A stretch of DNA of 64,000 nt, taken from contig NZ_CP017057.1 of the NCBI RefSeq assembly GCF_001719165.1, positions 1,612,001 through 1,676,000 of the forward strand. Direction: 5' to 3'. The position numbers were made by a program, and so were the translations under genes. Of this stretch, positions 7,997 to 16,203 are shown one piece after another (the first letter of the stretch is position 1; every line of letters starts with the position of its first letter). This DNA is from Erythrobacter litoralis (GTDB lineage: Bacteria > Pseudomonadota > Alphaproteobacteria > Sphingomonadales > Sphingomonadaceae). The notes beneath the pieces were generated by a model. That model did not search any database, was not told where the DNA came from, and was given only the letters and a program-made list of their open reading frames with translations.

Positions 7997-9454
7997 ATGG
8001 CGCGCCAGAATGCACCCTCGATATTGCTGGTCGAGGACGACCGCGCAATCGCGACCGTCATCAGCGCGGCTCTCGAGGACGAAGGATTCGTGATCCGGCA
8101 TTGTTTCAGCATCGCAGAACGCGATGCGGCGCTGGCCGAAGCGTCATTCGCGGTGATGGTGACCGATGTCCTGCTCGAGGATGGTGACGGCCTTGCCAGC
8201 CTCGACGCTGTGCGCGCGGCGGTGCCCGCAATGCCGGTGATCGTGCTTTCGGCCCAGAACACGCTCGATACTGCCGTTCGGGCGAGTGACAGCGAGGCAT
8301 TTGAATACTTTCCCAAGCCTTTCGATCTCGACCAGCTCGTACAGGCGGTCGGCAAGGCTGCGGGAGCATCCGCGCGGCGCGGCCCGGATGCGGGCACGCA
8401 GGAAAGCGAAACACCCGGCTCTGACGGGGAGGGCCTGCCGTTGGTCGGCCGCAGCCAGGCGATGCAGGGCGTCTATCGCATGATCGCCCGCGTCCTCCGG
8501 AACGACCTCACCGTGCTCGTGACCGGCGAAAGCGGAACCGGCAAGGAATTGGTAGCGGAGGCGATTCACCAGCTGGGTAGCCGCTCGACCGGGCCCTTTG
8601 TCGCGGTCAACACGGCAGCGATCCCCTCCGACCTCATCGAAAGCGAGTTGTTCGGCCACGAAAAGGGCGCCTTCACAGGGGCGATTGCCCAGGCGATCGG
8701 CAAGTTCGAACAGGCCAATGGCGGGACCCTGTTCCTCGACGAGATCGGGGACATGCCTTCCGAAGCGCAGACCCGGCTGCTGCGGGCGCTGCAATCGGGC
8801 CGGATCAGGCGCGTCGGCGGACGGCAGGAAATCGCGGTGAGCGTGCGCATCATCGCCGCGACCAATCGCGATCTCGTCCCGTTGATCGAACAGGGTGCCT
8901 TTCGCGAGGACCTCTATTACCGCCTCAACGTCGTCCCGATCCAGCTTCCTCCGCTGCGCGATCGGCGCGAGGACATCGTGGTCCTCGCCCAGCATTTTCT
9001 CGCGCAGGCGGTCGAGGACGGGCTGCCGCGCCGCCGGCTATCCGCAGATGCGCTGGCCATGCTGGAAGCGCGCCAGTGGCGCGGCAATGTCCGCGAATTG
9101 CGCAATGTCATCTATCGGCTTGCCCTGATGGCGCAGGGAGAGGTGATCGATCCTGCCGCCATAAGCGAGATCGTCGGCGCTGAAACTGCCCCTGCGAGCG
9201 CGCCTGTGGCGAACGCCGAACCCGGCCTCGCCGGCGCGCTCGATCGCTGGCTCGCCAGCGAGGACCCCCCCGAAGGCCTCCTCCATGCGCAGGCTATCGC
9301 CGCTTTCGAGAAGCCGCTGATCGAACACGCGCTCAAGCGCACGCGGGGAAACCAGCTGCGTGCGGCGAAACTGCTCGGCATCAACCGCAACACCTTGCGC
9401 AAGAGGATCGTCGAACTCGGCGTGGAGCCCGAACGCTTCGCAAGGTCGGTTTGA
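7997..9454 (+). CDS. ntrC: Nitrogen regulation response regulator NtrC
   Basis: Sigma-54 enhancer-binding protein. The receiver domain (~1-120) has acceptor Asp in VTDVLLEDGDG. The AAA+ domain has Walker A GESGTGKE, the intact sigma-54 contact loop GAFTGA, Walker B GTLFLDEIGD and the arginine region FREDLYYRLNV. The C-terminal Fis-type HTH reads QLRAAKLLGINRNTLRKRI. I start at the ATG at 7997, preceded by GGAGGAAAGG; the frame extends 17 codons further upstream inside ntrB. It is 485 residues, normal for NtrC. Confidence 0.96.
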   Translation: MARQNAPSILLVEDDRAIATVISAALEDEGFVIRHCFSIAERDAALAEASFAVMVTDVLLEDGDGLASLDAVRAAVPAMPVIVLSAQNTLDTAVRASDSEAFEYFPKPFDLDQLVQAVGKAAGASARRGPDAGTQESETPGSDGEGLPLVGRSQAMQGVYRMIARVLRNDLTVLVTGESGTGKELVAEAIHQLGSRSTGPFVAVNTAAIPSDLIESELFGHEKGAFTGAIAQAIGKFEQANGGTLFLDEIGDMPSEAQTRLLRALQSGRIRRVGGRQEIAVSVRIIAATNRDLVPLIEQGAFREDLYYRLNVVPIQLPPLRDRREDIVVLAQHFLAQAVEDGLPRRRLSADALAMLEARQWRGNVRELRNVIYRLALMAQGEVIDPAAISEIVGAETAPASAPVANAEPGLAGALDRWLASEDPPEGLLHAQAIAAFEKPLIEHALKRTRGNQLRAAKLLGINRNTLRKRIVELGVEPERFARSV

Positions 9455-9486
9455 CGCAAAACCGGGCATCAGCGCGCGGTTTATGC

Positions 9487-9522
9487 TTGCATGATTGCAA
9501 CACCATGGTTGTAATGCTGCAA
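9487..9522. promoter_or_regulatory. 36-bp two-tier dyad between ntrC and ntrY; possible NtrC-type site
   Basis: Outer arms TTGCA (9487-9491) and TGCAA (9518-9522) and inner arms ATTGCAAC (9494-9501) and GTTGTAAT (9508-9515; one mismatch) share one centre. The core TTGCAACACCATGGTTGTAA resembles the NtrC consensus TGCACC-N5-GGTGCA, though the inner spacing is one base longer. Position between ntrC and ntrY fits a regulatory site for ntrYX. Binding is inference. It could instead be a hairpin in the ntrBC-ntrYX readthrough RNA. Confidence 0.5.
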
Positions 9523-9570
9523 CTATGGAGGCCTCCAAAGCGACTTCCCTGCCCGAAGGTGCCGGACCGA

Positions 9571-9606
9571 ATGACAGCTCCGATGTCGCAGGTGCCGAAC
9601 AGATGA
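9571..9606 (+). other. Putative 11-codon leader ORF coupled to ntrY
   Basis: ATG at 9571 has AAGGTG about 9 nt upstream and encodes MTAPMSQVPNR, stopping with a TGA (9604-9606) that overlaps the ntrY ATG at 9603 as ATGA. The leader's ribosome site and start (9557-9578) are an imperfect direct copy of the ntrY ribosome site and start (9590-9610), offset by one base. It may couple translation to ntrY, or may be a by-product of a small local duplication. Expression unproven. Confidence 0.35.
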
Positions 9607-11864
9607 CAGCCGCTCCCGCAAACGATGGACGCAGCGGGGCCGAGCGGGCGACAATTCGCCTGACGCGCCGTTCACCGCGCTGGCTACGCCGCTTCATCGT
9701 CGCCTCGCGCCGTGCCAACGTCTTCCTATGGCTCGAACTGCTTTCGGTCGCCGGACTGGTGATGGCCGTGATCGCCACCTGGCTCGCCTTCACGCGCGAT
9801 CCGGAAACGGGCGAACTGCTGCCGACGCTTCAGGTATCCTTGCTCCTGATGGCGACGCTTGTCCCGGCCATGGCTATTCTCGTGCTTGCCGGGCGGCGCC
9901 TCGCGCTGAGACGTGCGGCCGGGAGCACGGCACGGCTGCATGTCCGGCTTGTGTTCTTTTTCTCGATGGTTGCGGCGGTACCGACCCTGCTGGTCGCGGG
10001 TTTCGCAGCCTTTCTGTTCCAGACCGGCGTCGATTTCTGGTTCTCCGACGATTCGCGCGGGCTCATGGAAAATGCGAACGAGCTCGCGCAGAACTACTAC
10101 GATGCGAACCAGCGCGACGTGCGCGACGAGACGCTCGCAATGGCGGGCGACATGCGGTTCTATTTCAGCCGCGGGGGGACTCTCGCCAACGAGGAATTCC
10201 CCGATTTCTACGCGCTCCAGGCGCAGGGGCGGAAGATCAACGAAAGCGCGATCATCCAGCGGCTCGACGACGGATCGCTGCGGACCGCCGCGATCATGGA
10301 CCTGCTGGAGGACAACCGTCCGATCGAATTCAGCGAGACCGCGCTGCCCCGGCTCGCGAATGGCGAACTGGTGGTGGTGGAGGGCAGCCCGGAACGCATC
10401 GCCTCGATCGCACCGATCGACCGGGACAGCGGGATCTATCTCTACAATGCGCGAAATACAGAGGCGACGATGTTCAATTCGTGGTCTCGCGCGCAGGCGA
10501 TCGCGCGCGCTTATGAGACGCTGACGAGCGATGCGCGCACGCTTCAACTGCGCTTCAACATTGCGCTGGTGCTCGTCAGCCTATTGCTGGTGGGCCTTGC
10601 GATCTGGTTCGCGCTGCGCTTCGCCGATCGGCAGGTGGAACCGCTCACCGACCTCGTCGGCGCGGCGCGAAAGGTCGGGCAGGGCAATTTCGCGCTGCGG
10701 GTCGAAGGTCGCACCGGGGCGGACGAGATCGGCCTGCTCAACCGCGCCTTCAACCGGATGACCGCGCAGCTCGAAAAGCAGACGCAGGCGCTCGTCTCCG
10801 CCAATCGCCAGATCGACGACCGCCGCGCCTTCATGGAGGCGGTTCTCGAATCGGTCACTGCGGGCGTCATCTCGGTGGATGGGGAGGGGCGGGTGCTGCT
10901 GCTCAACGGCTCCGCCGCCGCCCTGCTGGAGCGGGAAGGGGCGAAGGAACCGGCAAGCATGGTCGGCATGAGGCTCGAGGAGTTCTCTCCGGAAATCCAC
11001 CGCATTGCGCGAGAAGGCCAGGAAAGCGCGATCGTCACCCATGCCAAGGGCAACGAATTGCTGACGCTGGCGGTTAAGGTGGCGCCGGGCACCAGCGGCT
11101 CCGTTATCACGTTCGAGGACATCACGCGGCAATTGCTCGACCAGCGCCAGGCGGCCTGGTCCGACGTCGCGCGGCGGATCGCGCACGAGATCAAGAACCC
11201 GCTCACCCCGATCCAGCTCGCGACCGAGCGCCTCAAGCGCCGCTATCGCAAGCAGGTCGAGGAGGCCGATGGCGAATTGTTCGACGAACTGACCAGCACT
11301 ATCGTTCGGCAGGTCGGCGATCTCAGGAAGATGGTCGATGAATTTTCCTCCTTCGCCCGCCTGCCCAAGCCCGTCTTCCGTTCCGAGGACCCGGTCGACC
11401 TCGTTCGGCAGGCGGTCTTCCTTCAGGAAGTGGCCCATTCGGGGATAGCCTTCAGCGTTCGTGCCGACGGCCTCGGCAGTCGGGAAATGCTGTGCGACCG
11501 CCACCAGCTCGGCCAGGCGATGACGAACGTTCTCAAGAACGCGGTCGAAGCCGTCGAGGCGCGCGCCGCCGAGGCCGAGGGGCAATATGCAGGCGAGATC
11601 GTGGTGACGATGGAAGGCGATGACGAGATGGTGTCCATCATCGTCGAAGACAACGGCATCGGCCTTCCGACCGACCGCGACCGCATCACCGAGCCCTACA
11701 TGACCACGCGCGAGAAAGGCACCGGGCTCGGTCTCGCCATCGTCAACAAGATCGTCGACGAACATGGCGGCGATATGAGTTTCGCCGCCGGCCCGGGCGG
11801 CGGAACCCGCGTGACGTTGCGCTTCGCCCGCAATCCGCAGATCCTTGGCGGAGAGACCGCATGA
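9603..11864 (+). CDS. ntrY: Membrane sensor histidine kinase NtrY
   Basis: Membrane sensor of the NtrYX system. Two N-terminal TM helices (VFLWLELLSVAGLVMAVIAT and the next segment) and further hydrophobic stretches around SLLLMATLVPAMAIL and FFFSMVAAVPTLLVAG flank the extracytoplasmic sensor region. A TM near ALVLVSLLLVGLAIWFAL leads into HAMP, PAS (AVLESVTAGVISVDGEG), the H-box RRIAHEIKNPLTPIQ and the ATPase domain (VEDNGIGL, GTGLGLAIV). I chose ATG 9603 (753 residues) because AGGTG lies 8 nt upstream; ATG 9525 is in frame but has no ribosome site, and the frame extends to a TTG inside the dyad at 9495. Confidence 0.93.
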   Translation: MTAAPANDGRSGAERATIRLTRRSPRWLRRFIVASRRANVFLWLELLSVAGLVMAVIATWLAFTRDPETGELLPTLQVSLLLMATLVPAMAILVLAGRRLALRRAAGSTARLHVRLVFFFSMVAAVPTLLVAGFAAFLFQTGVDFWFSDDSRGLMENANELAQNYYDANQRDVRDETLAMAGDMRFYFSRGGTLANEEFPDFYALQAQGRKINESAIIQRLDDGSLRTAAIMDLLEDNRPIEFSETALPRLANGELVVVEGSPERIASIAPIDRDSGIYLYNARNTEATMFNSWSRAQAIARAYETLTSDARTLQLRFNIALVLVSLLLVGLAIWFALRFADRQVEPLTDLVGAARKVGQGNFALRVEGRTGADEIGLLNRAFNRMTAQLEKQTQALVSANRQIDDRRAFMEAVLESVTAGVISVDGEGRVLLLNGSAAALLEREGAKEPASMVGMRLEEFSPEIHRIAREGQESAIVTHAKGNELLTLAVKVAPGTSGSVITFEDITRQLLDQRQAAWSDVARRIAHEIKNPLTPIQLATERLKRRYRKQVEEADGELFDELTSTIVRQVGDLRKMVDEFSSFARLPKPVFRSEDPVDLVRQAVFLQEVAHSGIAFSVRADGLGSREMLCDRHQLGQAMTNVLKNAVEAVEARAAEAEGQYAGEIVVTMEGDDEMVSIIVEDNGIGLPTDRDRITEPYMTTREKGTGLGLAIVNKIVDEHGGDMSFAAGPGGGTRVTLRFARNPQILGGETA

Positions 11865-11906
11865 CGCGGCCTGCCGCCATCACACAAAGCCCGAAGGGAG
11901 CTCCCC

Positions 11907-13295
11907 ATGGCGCTTGAAATCCTTGTCGTCGACGATGAACGCGACATCCGCGAACTGGTCTCCGGTGTGCTCGGCGATGAAGGCTATGAATGCCGCACCG
12001 CCGCAGACAGCACCGCGGCGCTCGCCGCGATCGACGAACGCCGGCCGAGCCTCGTCCTGCTCGACGTGTGGCTCCACGGCAGCGAGATGGACGGGCTCGA
12101 ACTGCTCGATGCCATCAAGGCGCGCGAGCCGAACCTGCCGGTCATTATCTTCTCCGGCCACGGCAATATCGACACTGCCGTCTCCGCGGTAAGCCGCGGC
12201 GCGATGGATTTCATCGAGAAGCCCTTCGAGGCCGAACGCCTGCTGCTCCTCGTCGAACGCGCGACTGAAACCGAGCAGCTGCGCCGCGAGAACAGCCGAC
12301 TTCGCGAAGGGGTTTGGGGGACGAGCGAATTCACCGGCAATTCGGCCGCGATCAACAATGTCCGCGCGACGCTCAAGCGGGTCGCCAATACCGGCAGCCG
12401 CGTGCTGATTTCGGGCCCCGCCGGCGCGGGCAAGGAGGTCGCCGCGCGGCTCCTCCATTCCTGGAGCAACAGGGCGGGCAGCGCCTTCGTGCTCGTCAAT
12501 TCGGCCCGGATCACGCCCGAACGCTTCGAGCAGGAATTGTTCGGTGAGGAAGTCGATGGGAAACAGGTGCGGCCGGGCCTGCTGGAAATGGCGGACGGAG
12601 GCACGCTCTATCTCGATGAAGTCGCCGACATGCCCTTGTCGACGCAGGCTCGCATCCTGCGCGTCCTGACCGATCAGAGCTTCGTACGCGTCGGCGGCAC
12701 GCGCCAGATCGGTGTCGATGTGCGGGTCGTTTCCTCGACCACGCGCGACCTCACGGTCGAGATGGAGGAGAAACGGTTTCGCGAAGACCTGTTCTATCGC
12801 CTGAACGTCGTGCCCGTGTCGCTCCCCTCGCTGGCTGAACGCCGCGACGACATTCCGACATTGGCCGAACATTTCTTCACGCGTTATTCGACCGATCAGG
12901 GCATCCCGCCACCCGAGATCAGCGAAGAAGCGATGGCGGCGCTCCAGGCCTATGACTGGCCGGGCAATGTCCGCCAGCTGCGCAATCTCGTCGAGCGCAC
13001 GATCATCATGACCCCGCGCGAGCGGCTCGGCACGATCGAGCCCGACATGCTGCCTTCGGAAATCACCGGCGGGCGGCTCGCTTCGTCGGGAGAGGGGCTT
13101 ACGGCGATGATGGGCGTACCGCTGCGCGAAGCGCGCGAGAGTTTCGAGCGCGAATATCTCACCATCCAGATCAGGCGCTTTTCCGGCAATATCTCGAAGA
13201 CCGCCTCGTTCATCGGGATGGAAAGATCGGCACTCCACCGCAAGCTCAAGCTGCTGGGAATGGCCGAGCGCCGCGAGACGAGCCGCAAGGGCTGA
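11907..13295 (+). CDS. ntrX: Response regulator NtrX (AAA+ family, GAFTGA absent)
   Basis: Partner of NtrY, 462 residues. The receiver has the acceptor Asp in [14 protein letters not shown]. The AAA+ domain has a Walker A-like [10 protein letters not shown] and Walker [11 protein letters not shown]; the C-terminal Fis-type HTH reads [20 protein letters not shown]. The sigma-54 contact loop is missing: after ELFG the sequence is [15 protein letters not shown] where NtrC at 7997 has HEKGAFTGA. Without GAFTGA it should not activate sigma-54 polymerase in the usual way. Starts 42 nt after ntrY. Confidence 0.94.
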   Translation: MALEILVVDDERDIRELVSGVLGDEGYECRTAADSTAALAAIDERRPSLVLLDVWLHGSEMDGLELLDAIKAREPNLPVIIFSGHGNIDTAVSAVSRGAMDFIEKPFEAERLLLLVERATETEQLRRENSRLREGVWGTSEFTGNSAAINNVRATLKRVANTGSRVLISGPAGAGKEVAARLLHSWSNRAGSAFVLVNSARITPERFEQELFGEEVDGKQVRPGLLEMADGGTLYLDEVADMPLSTQARILRVLTDQSFVRVGGTRQIGVDVRVVSSTTRDLTVEMEEKRFREDLFYRLNVVPVSLPSLAERRDDIPTLAEHFFTRYSTDQGIPPPEISEEAMAALQAYDWPGNVRQLRNLVERTIIMTPRERLGTIEPDMLPSEITGGRLASSGEGLTAMMGVPLREARESFEREYLTIQIRRFSGNISKTASFIGMERSALHRKLKLLGMAERRETSRKG

Positions 13296-13298
13296 AGT

Positions 13299-13341
13299 TT
13301 GACACTCGTGTCAGGAACGTAAGACTTTCGGAACTTGACAC
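13299..13341 (+). promoter_or_regulatory. Palindromic operator-like element and TTGACA boxes upstream of hfq
   Basis: The ntrX-hfq gap (13296-13471) holds the palindrome TGACACTCGTGTCA (13300-13313), whose left side overlaps a TTGACA at 13299. A second TTGACAC lies at 13335-13341. The TTGACA boxes are perfect -35 matches, but I find no convincing -10 at 16-18 nt from either. Likely a regulated hfq promoter region; the regulator is unknown. Confidence 0.45.
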
Positions 13342-13471
13342 CGACTTGGGCATTGCCCGCTTAGTGCATAATCGCCATTATGGTGTGGGGCGGCCTGTGA
13401 GAGAGTTCTTGCGGACAATGCCCTTGCTCGCGGACCGTAAGAACGGCCGCCAAGAACAGGAGCATAGCTAT

Positions 13472-13831
13472 ATGTCCAACGGGCGAACTCTCTCTCCGCG
13501 CCCTCGTCCGCAGGGGCAGGCCTCTTCGGCTGCGCAACCGCGTCAGTCGGGCAGTCTCCAGGATGCATTCCTCAACCTCTTGAGGCGCAACAAGACCCCG
13601 GTGACGATGTTCCTCGTCAAGGGCGTCATGCTGCAGGGGCGGATCGCGGCTTTTGACCTTTTCTGCGTCCTGCTCGAACGGGATGGCGCGGTGCAACTGG
13701 CTTATAAGCATGCCGTCTCGACGATCCAGCCCGCCAGCCCGGTTGACCTGACCGAGGATGACGAGGATGATGATGGACCGGAGGATGAACCCGACGATGA
13801 TGACGGGTTCGAGGATGACGAAGAGGCATAG
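13472..13831 (+). CDS. hfq: RNA chaperone Hfq with acidic C-terminal tail
   Basis: Sm-like hexameric RNA chaperone for sRNA-mRNA pairing. The Sm fold occupies ~28-87: [32 protein letters not shown] (Sm1) and the YKHAVSTI Sm2 segment. I start at ATG 13472, with AGGAG about 9 nt upstream; the frame is open further to a TTG at 13346. The 119-residue protein is longer than the usual ~80: a Gln/Ser/Pro-rich N-terminal arm and a C-terminal tail in which 20 of the last 29 residues are Asp or Glu. It sits between ntrX and hflX, a common alphaproteobacterial context. Confidence 0.95.
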   Translation: MSNGRTLSPRPRPQGQASSAAQPRQSGSLQDAFLNLLRRNKTPVTMFLVKGVMLQGRIAAFDLFCVLLERDGAVQLAYKHAVSTIQPASPVDLTEDDEDDDGPEDEPDDDDGFEDDEEA

Positions 13832-13855
13832 AGGCTGAGCTTCGATGACGACCTG

Positions 13856-15160
13856 ATGGACGAGGTCACCCGCGGTGCGCGGGCCCTTGTCCTGTGCCCC
13901 GATATCCGCAGCTTTACCTACGATCTCGACGCGCGCGAACGGCTCGAGGAGGCCGAGGGACTGGCGCTCGCGATCGGCGTCGTGATTGCCCATTCGGAAA
14001 TCCTGCCCGTGCGCCAGATGCAGCCGAACACGCTGTTCGGGTCGGGCCAGGTGCAGCGCATCGCCGACTGGTGCGAGCTCTACGAAGCCGAACTGGTCAT
14101 CGTCGATGGCGCGCTGACTCCGATCCAGCAGCGCAATCTCGAAGAGAAGCTGAAGCGCAAGGTCATCGACCGCACCGGCCTAATCCTCGAAATCTTCGGC
14201 GAACGCGCAGCCACTGCCGAAGGGCGCCTGCAGGTCGAACTCGCCCATCTCGACTACCAGCAATCCCGGCTCGTGCGCAGCTGGACCCACCTCGAACGCC
14301 AGCGCGGCGGTTTCGGCTTTCTCGGCGGTCCGGGCGAAACCCAGATAGAGGCCGACCGCCGGATGATCAATCAGCGCATGGCGCGGCTGCGGCGCGAACT
14401 GGAACAGGTGAGGAAGACCCGTGCCCTGCATCGCGAGCGGCGGGGAAGGGCGCCGTGGCCGGTCGTCGCTCTGGTGGGCTACACCAATGCCGGCAAGTCG
14501 ACCCTGTTCAACCGGCTGACCGGCGCCGACGTCATGGCCGAGGACCTGCTTTTCGCGACGCTCGACCCGACCATGCGCGCCATTGCACTTCCCGGCGTCG
14601 AGAAAGCGATCCTGTCTGACACGGTGGGCTTCATCTCCGACCTGCCGACACAATTGGTGGCGGCGTTTCGCGCTACGCTGGAGGAAGTCACGGGCGCCGA
14701 TCTCATCTGCCACGTCCGCGACATCGCGAATCCGGCCCACGCGGCGCAGAAGAAGCAGGTGATGGAGGTGCTAGGCGATCTCGGCGTGGTCGATCCCGAA
14801 ACCGGGGTTGGCGAAATCCCGATCCTGGAGGTCTGGAACAAGGCCGACCTCCTGCCGCCCGAGCGCCGCGGCGAACTCTCCGAAGCGGCCGAGGCGCACG
14901 AGGCGGTGCTGCTCTCGGCGGCGAGCGGCGTGGGCATTGAGGCGCTCGAGGCGCGGATCGGCGCGATGCTGACCGCGCGTGCCAAGGAGGTGACCGTCAC
15001 TCTTCCGGTAAGCGACGGCCGCCGCATGGCGTGGCTCCATGCCCATGGTGACGTGCTCGGCGAGGAGGATGCGGGCGAGGGCGAAAACGGCCCCATGAAG
15101 CGCGTTACCGTCCGCCTCAATCCCAAGGAATTGGGTCAGTATGAAACCCTGGAAAACTGA
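13856..15160 (+). CDS. hflX: GTPase HflX
   Basis: Ribosome-associated GTPase that splits stalled 70S ribosomes under stress. The N-terminal HflX domain includes NTLFGSGQVQRI and ILEIFGERAATAEGRLQVELA. The linker helix has RGGFGFLGGPGETQIEADRR. The G domain has P-loop GYTNAGKSTLFN, DPT, DTVGFI and NKAD. It is 434 residues. It starts 25 nt after hfq, as hfq-hflX pairs often do, and ends 2 nt from the convergent mazG stop. Confidence 0.96.
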   Translation: MDEVTRGARALVLCPDIRSFTYDLDARERLEEAEGLALAIGVVIAHSEILPVRQMQPNTLFGSGQVQRIADWCELYEAELVIVDGALTPIQQRNLEEKLKRKVIDRTGLILEIFGERAATAEGRLQVELAHLDYQQSRLVRSWTHLERQRGGFGFLGGPGETQIEADRRMINQRMARLRRELEQVRKTRALHRERRGRAPWPVVALVGYTNAGKSTLFNRLTGADVMAEDLLFATLDPTMRAIALPGVEKAILSDTVGFISDLPTQLVAAFRATLEEVTGADLICHVRDIANPAHAAQKKQVMEVLGDLGVVDPETGVGEIPILEVWNKADLLPPERRGELSEAAEAHEAVLLSAASGVGIEALEARIGAMLTARAKEVTVTLPVSDGRRMAWLHAHGDVLGEEDAGEGENGPMKRVTVRLNPKELGQYETLEN

Positions 15161-15162
15161 AT

Positions 15163-15960
15163 TCACGCGGATTTTTCGCCACGCTTGACCGCCTGCCAGA
15201 GATCCTCCTGCTCTTGGAGCGAAAGGTCAGGGAAGCCTTCCCCGCTCATTTCCTCCATCGCGCGAAAGCGGCGTTCGAACTTGGAATTGGCGGCGCGCAG
15301 CGCGTCCTCGGCGCTTACTCCGTGAGCCCGCACGAAATTGACCGCGGCGAACAGCAGGTCTCCCGCTTCCTCGACCTTGTCGTCTTGTGAGGATGCATCG
15401 TTAAGTTCCTCTATTTCTTCGATAATCTTGTCCTGCGACCCCTTTGGATCAGGCCAGTCGAAGCCCGTGCGCGCAGCGCGTTTCTGCAGCTTCTGGGCGC
15501 GCATCAGTGCTGGAAGTGCAAGCGCAACGCCGTCCAATGCGCTGACCATGCCTTTCTCCGCCCGTTCGGCTTCCTTGAGGTTTTCCCAGCGGGTTTCGCC
15601 CATCGTGCCGCCTTCCTCACCGAATATGTGCGGATGGCGCGCTTCCATCTTGTCACCGATCGACCGGGCGACGTCCTCGAAGTCGAACAGGCCGGCTTCT
15701 TCGGCCATGCGGGCGTGAAAGACGACCTGCAGCAGAAGATCGCCGAGTTCATCCCTGAGGTCTCGCATGTCGCCGCGCTCGATCGCATCGGCGACTTCAT
15801 AAGCTTCCTCGATCGTATATGGAGCGATGGTGGAGAAATCCTGCGCCAGGTCCCATTCGCAACCGGATTTCGGATCGCGCAGCTGTGCCATGACGCGCAG
15901 CAGACGTTCGGTGTGCATCAGGGCGGTTCCAGTTGTAGCTGGAGAGGGGGCGCTGTTCAT
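15163..15960 (-). CDS. mazG: Nucleoside triphosphate pyrophosphohydrolase MazG
   Basis: All-alpha NTP-PPase that hydrolyses NTPs to NMP and pyrophosphate. It has two MazG-type helical repeats: CEWDLAQDFSTIAPYTIEEAYEV with the ExxE metal motif and DLRDELGDLLLQVVFHA, then EIEELND and EEAGDLLFAAVNF in the second half. It is 265 residues. An internal Met at 15918 is a possible later start. The promoter probably lies in the AT-rich patch at 15988-16001. Confidence 0.94.
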   Translation of the reverse strand: MNSAPSPATTGTALMHTERLLRVMAQLRDPKSGCEWDLAQDFSTIAPYTIEEAYEVADAIERGDMRDLRDELGDLLLQVVFHARMAEEAGLFDFEDVARSIGDKMEARHPHIFGEEGGTMGETRWENLKEAERAEKGMVSALDGVALALPALMRAQKLQKRAARTGFDWPDPKGSQDKIIEEIEELNDASSQDDKVEEAGDLLFAAVNFVRAHGVSAEDALRAANSKFERRFRAMEEMSGEGFPDLSLQEQEDLWQAVKRGEKSA

Positions 15961-15987
15961 TCACTCGGCTCCCGACATTGAAGGTGG

Positions 15988-16001
15988 ATAATATATATTA
16001 T
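15988..16001. promoter_or_regulatory. Perfect 14-bp AT palindrome upstream of mazG
   Basis: ATAATATATATTAT is self-complementary and lies in the 69-nt gap between the small membrane protein gene and mazG. It is the most AT-rich spot I noticed in this GC-rich window. On the minus strand it offers TATTAT as a -10 for mazG, with only a weak TGTCTT 17 nt further upstream. Promoter, operator or both. Confidence 0.4.
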
Positions 16002-16029
16002 GTAAAATACAAGACAGCCGAAACTTCGC

Positions 16030-16203
16030 CTATGCCGGGTAGAAGAACCCCACCAGCAAGGTCAGCCCCACGAAGATCGCGAGCCACGTCAACGCCATCT
16101 TCGCCATCTGCCCCCAGCCAAGCCGGTAGGATGCCAGCGCACTTCCTGCGAGAAAGAGCCAGCCGAGCACGCTGACTATTCCGATGATCTCGAACTGGTT
16201 CAT
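16030..16203 (-). CDS. 57-residue two-helix membrane protein, coupled to the MBL hydrolase
   Basis: Reading the minus strand from ATG at 16203 gives 57 residues beginning MNQFEIIGIVSVLGWLFLAG and ending LLVGFFYPA. There are two hydrophobic segments, ~6-24 and ~38-54, joined by the short basic SYRLGWGQMAKM, so an alpha-helical hairpin with basic residues in the loop. The ATG overlaps the TGA of the upstream hydrolase as ATGA, the same junction as the two genes before it, which supports real translation. No function is known to me. Confidence 0.75.
   Translation of the reverse strand: MNQFEIIGIVSVLGWLFLAGSALASYRLGWGQMAKMALTWLAIFVGLTLLVGFFYPA

Noticed and set aside
5595..8048. Minus-strand open frame of ~817 codons opposite dusB and ntrB
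   Set aside because: It is antisense to two well-supported genes and its product is low-complexity Arg/Ser/Pro-rich, as expected for a shadow frame.
9459..9482. Hairpin just after ntrC as an intrinsic terminator
   Set aside because: The stem is six paired bases plus a mismatch, and no T-run follows. It may slow polymerase but does not qualify as a terminator.
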